NCBI RefSeq assembly: GCF_014646215.1
Contig: NZ_BMNA01000010.1
Span: 1 to 64,000, forward strand
Reading direction: 5' to 3'
Source of the DNA: Nakamurella endophytica
GTDB taxonomy: Bacteria > Actinomycetota > Actinomycetes > Mycobacteriales > Nakamurellaceae
DNA: 64,000 bases
Shown piece after piece: positions 57,703-64,000 of this stretch (position 1 is its first letter; every line of letters starts with the position of its first letter). The notes beneath the pieces are model-generated. The model did no database searches. It saw nothing but the letters and a program-made list of their open reading frames with translations, and had not been told where the DNA came from. The position numbers and the translations under genes were made by a program.

Positions 57703-58107
57703 ATGGTGGTGAGGACGACGACCACGAAGAGCGACGACATCGACGGCACGCCGGCTGCCGAGACGGTCCGGTTCCAGCTGGACGGCAGCTCCTTCGAGAT
57801 CGACCTGAGCCCGCGGAACGCCGAGGCCCTGCGCGGTGCGCTCGCCGAGTTCGTCCTGCATGCTCGCCGGCGGGACGACACCGGCCGCGACCACCGCGGT
57901 CGGCCGATGTCGCGGGTGACCCCCGTGGTTCGCGCACCGGCCCCACCGGCCTCGGCAGCGGACCTCGTCGCCATCCGCATCTGGGCCACGGACAACGGCT
58001 TCCGGATCGCCAGCCGGGGCCGGATCCCCGACCACGTCCGCGCGCACTACGCCGCCGCCCATCGAGAGGCCCGCCGGGCCGCCACCCGTTCCCGCCAGCC
58101 GGCCTGA
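57703..58107 (+). CDS. Lsr2-family nucleoid-associated protein
   Basis: 134 aa. N-terminal dimerisation domain (TTTKSDDIDGTPAAETVRFQLDGSSFEIDLSPRNAEALRGALAEFV) and C-terminal DNA-binding helix with the Arg-Gly-Arg minor-groove clamp (LVAIRIWATDNGFRIASRGRIPDHVRAHY). Lsr2 bridges AT-rich DNA and silences acquired genes. It is about 20 residues longer than typical and has a Pro/Ala linker; a second Lsr2 gene elsewhere is likely. GTG-rich upstream; ATG 57703. Confidence 0.9.
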   Translation: MVVRTTTTKSDDIDGTPAAETVRFQLDGSSFEIDLSPRNAEALRGALAEFVLHARRRDDTGRDHRGRPMSRVTPVVRAPAPPASAADLVAIRIWATDNGFRIASRGRIPDHVRAHYAAAHREARRAATRSRQPA

Positions 58108-58286
58108 CGGCGCGGCACCGTCGGCGGGGGTTGCCGTGGAGCCGATCGCCCGACACGGGGTCGGAACGGGGCCGGATCGACGTCCGTCGGCGTGTCTCAA
58201 CCTGAGGTCGAGTGTTGAGCGGATCGGGCGGCTATGTTCCGCCTGCCCGGCGATCACGCCGGAGGGGACTCTCGAGGGGTGTGGTC

Positions 58287-58940
58287 ATGGGCCGGTTCAC
58301 GGTCGTCCGAGGGGCAGCGTTGGCGGGATCCGTCGCGGCGGTGCTGCTGTGGGGAGGCGGCGCTGCGAACGCCGCGGCACCGGCGCAGCCGTCGCCGGAC
58401 TGCAAGGTCCCGGTGCTGGCGGTGAGCCCGTCGTCGGCCGCGGCCGGCGGCCAGGTCACCGTCTCCGGGCAGAACTTCTCCGGCTGCGCGGCGCAGGGCA
58501 ACCCGGCGAAGCCGACGCCGGTGCTGGAGGTCAAGGTCGGCGTGGTCACCGCGGCCAAGGTCTCGCAGGTGCTGGCAACCACGAAGACGGACGCGTCCGG
58601 AGCGTTCAGCGTCACCATCACCGTGCCGGCCGTGCCGGCGGGTGGCGCCGGCAAGATCGCCATCGCCGCGGAGTCGCAGGACCCGGCGACGACGTTGACC
58701 TACGCCGGCGCAGCGGCGATCGAGTACGCGGCCGCGCCGACGTCGACCTCGTCGTCGACGGTGGCCCCGACGACGTCGTCCACGGTGGACACGCCCACCG
58801 CCGTCCCGGCCGGTTCCGGCGGCGAGGGCGCACCGACCTCCGACAGCACCGTCGCCCTCGAGATCGCCGCCGGCGCCGCCGGTGTCGTGCTGGTCGGAGC
58901 GGGCGCCGTCGGGTTGCGCCGGCGGCAGCGGCAGCACTGA
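58287..58940 (+). CDS. Secreted wall protein with C-terminal membrane anchor
   Basis: 217 aa. Signal peptide VVRGAALAGSVAAVLLWGGGAANA ending at AAPAQ; an immunoglobulin-like domain (VLAVSPSSAAAGGQVTVSGQNFSGCA to AGAAAIEY) with two Cys; a Thr/Ser linker; a C-terminal hydrophobic helix and Arg-rich end RRRQRQH. This order fits a sortase substrate, but no LPxTG-like motif is seen before the helix. ATG 58287; the sortase gene begins 9 bp later. Confidence 0.8.
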   Translation: MGRFTVVRGAALAGSVAAVLLWGGGAANAAAPAQPSPDCKVPVLAVSPSSAAAGGQVTVSGQNFSGCAAQGNPAKPTPVLEVKVGVVTAAKVSQVLATTKTDASGAFSVTITVPAVPAGGAGKIAIAAESQDPATTLTYAGAAAIEYAAAPTSTSSSTVAPTTSSTVDTPTAVPAGSGGEGAPTSDSTVALEIAAGAAGVVLVGAGAVGLRRRQRQH

Positions 58941-58949
58941 CGGCCGGAC

Positions 58950-60386
58950 GTGCGTCCGGATCCGCGGACCCAGCTGCGACCGGGTCGGGGCACTGCCCCC
59001 GGCCCGGCCGCGCGGGCGTCCCTGCGCACGGGGACGCCGTCGCCGGCGACCGGGCGGGTGCCGGCCGGTCGTGCCGCGACCCGGGTCTCCGACACCGGCG
59101 CCGTGCGCTCACGAGGTGTGGCACCGTCCCGGCAGCCCGCCGCCGTCCCGCCGTCCGCGGCTCCGGGGCCGTCCCGGGCCGGGCGCCCGTCGGCCCCGTC
59201 GGCCAGGTCGCCGCGGTCGTGGACCGGTCCGGCGCGGCCCGATCGCGGCGCCGTCCTCCCGCCGGGCGCCCCCGCGTCCGGCTGGGACGTCCTGGCCGCC
59301 GGGCCTGACCTCCCGCCCGCCAGCAGGCTGAACCGCACCCGCAACGGGACCGGACGGTCCCTTCGGGATCCGGTTCCGGATCCGGATCCGGCGCCGTCCT
59401 GGACCGCACGGCGCAGCGCCCGTCCGCTCCAGCCTGCCGGCCATGCCGGCCATGCCGGCCACGCCGGCCATGCCGGCCACTCCGCCCGCGGCGCCCGCGC
59501 CGGCCGCCGTCCGGCCGTGCGCCGTCGCCGACCGGCGCCGCCCGGCCCGTCGCAGCTGCCGCTGGTCCTGATCGTCATCGGCGCGCTGCTGCTGGGGGCC
59601 ACCTTCATCCTGGTGGCGCGGAACCGGCCCGCGGTGACCGACGCCGGGGTGGTGCCGCTGGCGGGTTCGCCGGCCACCGGTGCCAGCAGCGCCGCCGCAG
59701 CGGACCCCGCCGGGACCGGCGCCACGGCAGGCGACGCCGGCGTCCCGTCCGTCGTGGGTCCCGGCCCGGCATCGACATCGACCGCGACACCGACACCGGT
59801 CGGCGCCGGTCCCGCGGCGGCGACCGGCGCCGCCGTGGCGCCCCCCGCCGCCGGATCCACGGCCACCGGAGCAGCCCACCGCTCGACCGCGGTGCCGACC
59901 ACGGGGGCCCGTGGCACGACTCCGGCTGCTCCGGCGGTTCCGTCGGGTCCGCCGGCCACGTTGCAACTGCCCCGCCTGGGCGTCACCGCCGACGTCGCCC
60001 CGATCGTCAGCAAGGACGGCGTGCTGCAGATCCCGGAGAACGTCGGGACGGTCGGGTGGTGGCTCTACAGCGCCGTCCCCGGCGCGGCCCGCGGCTCGAC
60101 GGTGCTCGCCGGTCACATCGACTCCGCGGTGCAGGGGCCGGGCGCGCTGTACCGGCTCGGCGAGCTCGGCCCGGGCGACCGGATCACGGTCACGACCGCC
60201 AATGGCGCCGAGGTCGCCTACGTCGTCCAGGCACGGCACGTCTACGTCAAGAGCCAGGGACTGCCGGCGGACCTGTGGGACCAGCAGGGCCGGCCGCGGC
60301 TGGTGCTCATCAGCTGCGGCGGGCCGTTCGACGCGGCGCAGCGCAGCTACCAGGACAACATCGTCGTCTACGCGACGCCGGCCTGA
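58950..60386 (+). CDS. Class F-like sortase with long N-terminal extension
   Basis: 478 aa. Catalytic residues are in place: His in STVLAGHIDS, Cys in LVLISCGGPF, Arg in RSYQDN. The sortase domain occupies about residues 335-478; a membrane helix lies near 205-225 (LPLVLIVIGALLLGATFILVA), with an unusual 200-residue cytoplasmic Arg/Pro/Ala region containing GHA repeats before it. Sortases anchor wall proteins; the preceding gene is the likely substrate. GTG 58950; the true start may be later. Confidence 0.88.
   Translation: MRPDPRTQLRPGRGTAPGPAARASLRTGTPSPATGRVPAGRAATRVSDTGAVRSRGVAPSRQPAAVPPSAAPGPSRAGRPSAPSARSPRSWTGPARPDRGAVLPPGAPASGWDVLAAGPDLPPASRLNRTRNGTGRSLRDPVPDPDPAPSWTARRSARPLQPAGHAGHAGHAGHAGHSARGARAGRRPAVRRRRPAPPGPSQLPLVLIVIGALLLGATFILVARNRPAVTDAGVVPLAGSPATGASSAAAADPAGTGATAGDAGVPSVVGPGPASTSTATPTPVGAGPAAATGAAVAPPAAGSTATGAAHRSTAVPTTGARGTTPAAPAVPSGPPATLQLPRLGVTADVAPIVSKDGVLQIPENVGTVGWWLYSAVPGAARGSTVLAGHIDSAVQGPGALYRLGELGPGDRITVTTANGAEVAYVVQARHVYVKSQGLPADLWDQQGRPRLVLISCGGPFDAAQRSYQDNIVVYATPA
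59439..59474. repeat. 9-bp in-frame tandem repeat in the sortase
   Basis: Four units of GGCCATGCC (one with a changed base) encode Gly-His-Ala repeats in the cytoplasmic region. Confidence 0.92.
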
Positions 60387-60398
60387 CGGGCCGTGCGA

Positions 60399-60821
60399 TC
60401 AGGGTGTGACGAGCCGCTGCAACGCGATCTGCGCCAGCGGCGCGTACGCCAGGACGACCGGCGCGAAGCCGTCCGACTCGAGCTCCGTGCGGCTGCCGGG
60501 TGCGCCCGCTCCCGTCCCGCCCGACCGGGACGGTGCCGGCCGGGCGCTCACGCCGTGGTGCAGGCGGAGCGTGATGCCCAGGGGGGCGCGGACGGTCCAC
60601 GCCCACGTCCTGGCCGCCACGTCGACCTCGTCGACGGTGAACGACAGGCGCAGCCCGAACCAGCCGTGCACCGTGCCCGACGTGCCGGCCACCAGCCGCG
60701 CCGCCGGGTAGTCGACGGACACGATCTGCGGCGACCAGGTCGGCCACAGTGCCGGCCGGGCGTACCGCTCCCACGCGACGTCCGGGGTCGCCCGGCCGGT
60801 GGCGGTCAGCCGCAGCCGCAC
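60399..60821 (-). CDS. SRPBCC (polyketide cyclase/START-like) protein
   Basis: 140 aa helix-grip fold: WERYARPALWPTWSPQIVSVDY, GTVHGWFGLRLSFTVDEVD, WTWTVRAPLGITLRLHH-like strands and a C-terminal helix VVLAYAPLAQIALQRL. Binds a hydrophobic ligand; the function is unknown. GTG 60821. Convergent with the sortase gene, 12 bp apart. Confidence 0.8.
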   Translation of the reverse strand: MRLRLTATGRATPDVAWERYARPALWPTWSPQIVSVDYPAARLVAGTSGTVHGWFGLRLSFTVDEVDVAARTWAWTVRAPLGITLRLHHGVSARPAPSRSGGTGAGAPGSRTELESDGFAPVVLAYAPLAQIALQRLVTP

Positions 60822-60873
60822 GTCGCCACCCTCGGGCTCGCGGCCGCCGCCCTCGGCAGGGTCCGGACCACCG

Positions 60874-62415
<1,542 letters not shown>

Positions 62416-62910
62416 TCAGCGAGGCCGGGTACGCGCCCGCTCGGCGGCCAGCCAGCGCGCCCGGCCCAGCCGGGCGTCGGCGAGCGCGTCGTGCCGGTCC
62501 CGGCCGGCCTCCGGAATGGGCGGGCAGCCTGCGGCCTCCCAGTGCTGGCGGATCTCCCGGGTCAGCTTCGGGATCTCGCGCGGCAGCGCCGGCATGGCAC
62601 CCCACAGCTGGGCCAGCACCACGTGGTCGTAGGCGGCGTACCAGGCCCACAGCTCGACGGGCAGGCCGGGCGCGGTGAAGAAGTCGAGCAGCTCGTCGCG
62701 GATCGTCGCCCGCGAGCGCCAGGCCCGGTCGGCCGGGCCCGGCAGCTTGTCGATGACGTTGCGGCGCACCCACGTGCCCGCCCGACCCGGGTCGAACTCC
62801 GTCGAGACGGCGTAGTACTCACGGCCGTCCTCGGCGGCGACGCCGATCGAGACCAGCTCGATGGTGCGTCCGTCCTCGATGAACTCGCAGTCGTAGAAGT
62901 ACCGCGCCAC
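62416..62910 (-). CDS. RNase AS (polyadenylate-preferring 3'-exoribonuclease)
   Basis: 164 aa, close match in order and motifs to M. tuberculosis Rv2179c: ARYFYDCEFIEDGRTIELVSIGVAAEDGREYYAVSTEFDP, WAWYAAYDHVVLAQLWGAM, and RHDALADARLG. The DEDD acid residues (Asp/Glu of DCEF, Asp of AYDHV, Asp of DALADAR) are present. GTG 62910 is chosen by comparison; GTG 62937 is possible. It lies between aroG and plsC as in mycobacteria. Confidence 0.95.
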   Translation of the reverse strand: MARYFYDCEFIEDGRTIELVSIGVAAEDGREYYAVSTEFDPGRAGTWVRRNVIDKLPGPADRAWRSRATIRDELLDFFTAPGLPVELWAWYAAYDHVVLAQLWGAMPALPREIPKLTREIRQHWEAAGCPPIPEAGRDRHDALADARLGRARWLAAERARTRPR

Positions 62911-62944
62911 CGGTCCGGTCGGCGGCTGTGGCACCACCGGCGCG

Positions 62945-63706
62945 TCAGCCGGCCTTGCGACCCGGCATCCGGGTCACCGTGCCGGGGCCGCGTCCCTCCA
63001 CCAGCGGGGTGACCTGGCCACCGCGACCGGCGGCCAGGTCGGCCTTGACCTTGGCGGCATAGACGTCGACGTACTCCTGGTGGGACAGCTCCATGATCCG
63101 GTACATGATCTCGTCGGTCATCGACCGCTCGACGAACCGGTCCCCCGCCATGCCCTCGTACCGGGAGAAGTCCAACGGCCGGCCGAAGGTGACCTGGATG
63201 CGGTGCGGGCGCCACATCTTCGAGCCGATCGGGTTCACCTTGTCGGTGCCGATGGTGACCATCGGGACGACCGGGACGCGGGCCTCCAGCGCCATCCGGG
63301 CCACCCCGGTCTTGCCCTTGTAGAGCCGACCGTCGGGCGACCGGGTGCCCTCGGGGTAGATGCCCAGCGCCTTGCCCTCGCGCAGCAGCCGGACGCCGGT
63401 CATCAGGGCGTCGTGCGCGGCCGACGCACCGCCCCGGTCGATCGGGACCTGCCCGACACCGCTGAAGAACCACTTCTTGAAGCGACCCTTGAGGCCCTTC
63501 TCGGTGAAGTACTCGCTCTTGGCCAGGAACGTCACCTTGCGCTTGATGTAGAGGGGCGCGAGGAACGAGTCGGCCACGGACAGGTGGTTGCCCACCAGCA
63601 GCACGCCGCCCTTGTCCGGGACGTTCTCCGCACCGATGACGGTGGCCGGGAAGGAGAGCCGCAGCAGCGGTCCCAACAGCACGTACTTGCACAGGTTGTA
63701 CAGCAC
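62945..63706 (-). CDS. plsC: 1-acyl-sn-glycerol-3-phosphate acyltransferase
   Basis: 253 aa. Makes phosphatidic acid at the membrane. The NHxxxxD motif is GNHLSVADSF; GIYPEGTRSPDGRLYKGKTGVARMAL and PVVPMVTIGTDKVNPIGSKMWRP are second and third motifs. Start GTG 63706 (VLYNLCKYVLLGPLLRLSF) matches the Rv2182c beginning; a longer frame from 63778 is less likely. The 264 bp upstream (63707-63970) show no signal. Confidence 0.94.
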   Translation of the reverse strand: MLYNLCKYVLLGPLLRLSFPATVIGAENVPDKGGVLLVGNHLSVADSFLAPLYIKRKVTFLAKSEYFTEKGLKGRFKKWFFSGVGQVPIDRGGASAAHDALMTGVRLLREGKALGIYPEGTRSPDGRLYKGKTGVARMALEARVPVVPMVTIGTDKVNPIGSKMWRPHRIQVTFGRPLDFSRYEGMAGDRFVERSMTDEIMYRIMELSHQEYVDVYAAKVKADLAAGRGGQVTPLVEGRGPGTVTRMPGRKAG

Positions 63707-63970
63707 CGCGGCGCGCCCCTTCCCACCGCGCGGGCAGCCCTGCTCGGCGGTGAGCGATCGGTGAGGAAGTGGGGTCAACCGTACCGCCGGGGGTCGGTCC
63801 CGGTCATCAGGCTGCCCGCGCGCCGCGGCATGTCACCATGGACGCCGACGCGTCGGAGCACCGCGGCACCCGCCCGGTTCCGTCCCGCCCACCGCTCCCC
63901 CGGACCCACCGACACCGCCCAGCTCCGCCACCCGAACCCGCCTCCCGTCCCTCGTGGAGAAGCAGCTCCG

Positions 63971-64000
63971 ATGACCTCTGCCCCGCGCCCGGCAGGACTG
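63971..64000 (+). CDS. Start of an unidentified gene (partial)
   Basis: ATG 63971 with GGAGA about 14 bp before it; the ten codons in the window read MTSAPRPAGL. Divergent from plsC. Too short to identify. Confidence 0.4.
   Translation, partial: MTSAPRPAGL

Noticed and set aside
63838-63975. Alternative start upstream of the last partial gene
   Set aside because: The frame from 63838 is Pro/Arg-rich, lacks a ribosome site and is out of frame with the better-supported ATG 63971.

Overview
The window is chromosomal DNA from a very GC-rich actinomycete. Supporting signs are frequent GTG starts, operons joined by 4-bp GTGA/ATGA overlaps, SOS boxes of the TCGAAC-N4-GTTCGA type, an Lsr2-like protein, an ANTAR regulator, PASTA kinase signalling, RNase AS and a class II DAHP synthase. 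Gene content around 42.8-49 kb and 60.9-63.7 kb (metF, polyprenyl synthase, Rv2175c-like protein, PknL-type kinase, aroG, RNase AS, plsC) recalls the Rv2172c-Rv2182c region of Mycobacterium tuberculosis. Length, hydrophobic and motif details suggest a relative of Nakamurella, Geodermatophilus or Frankia, but the genus cannot be fixed from the sequence alone.

Layout. 0-5 kb (minus): xthA, a class I glutamine amidotransferase and glnE. 5.2-14.3 kb: an SOS mutagenesis set, dnaE2 and imuB (minus) with a separated imuA', each promoter carrying a LexA box; a divergent LysR regulator and MFS exporter sit between imuB and imuA'. 14.5-17.0 kb (plus): an unusual three-gene unit encoding a small helical protein, a divergent carboxylate-amine ligase whose motifs resemble Pup ligase/GCS-type enzymes, and a membrane-anchored secreted protein. 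17.0-20.9 kb (minus): hisD-hisC-hisB-small membrane protein-hisH. 21-29.4 kb: Bcr-type exporter, GAF-ANTAR regulator, DUF72 protein, secreted Ser-rich protein, DUF849 enzyme and a polymerase-ligase LigD. 29.5-34 kb: nadABC and divergent nrtR around a perfect operator. 34-41.2 kb: membrane protein, dnaE1, rluD, lspA. 41.2-49.4 kb: cation/proton antiporter, metF, polyprenyl synthase, Rv2175c-like DNA-binding protein, PASTA kinase and a cyclase-family hydrolase, alpha/beta hydrolase. 49.5-51.7 kb: small protein, S41-type protease and ATP-grasp protein. 51.7-56.3 kb: a NarL-type two-component system, a four-helix membrane protein and a decayed serine hydrolase gene, tied together by three copies of one promoter box. 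56.5-60.4 kb: DHFR-family reductase, Lsr2-like protein, secreted wall protein and sortase. 60.4-64 kb: SRPBCC protein, aroG, RNase AS, plsC and the first ten codons of another gene.

How the parts work together: the NAD genes are probably repressed by NrtR; the SOS genes form the translesion mutasome DnaE2-ImuA'-ImuB; his, aroG, metF, glnE and nad genes are housekeeping metabolism; the kinase and its DNA-binding neighbour form a wall or division signalling pair. Many genes have a TANNNT hexamer 6-7 nt before the start codon, which points to leaderless transcripts. No rRNA, tRNA, CRISPR array, prophage or insertion sequence was seen. Coordinates and motifs come from reading the sequence; family assignments rest on recalled family knowledge, not database searches.
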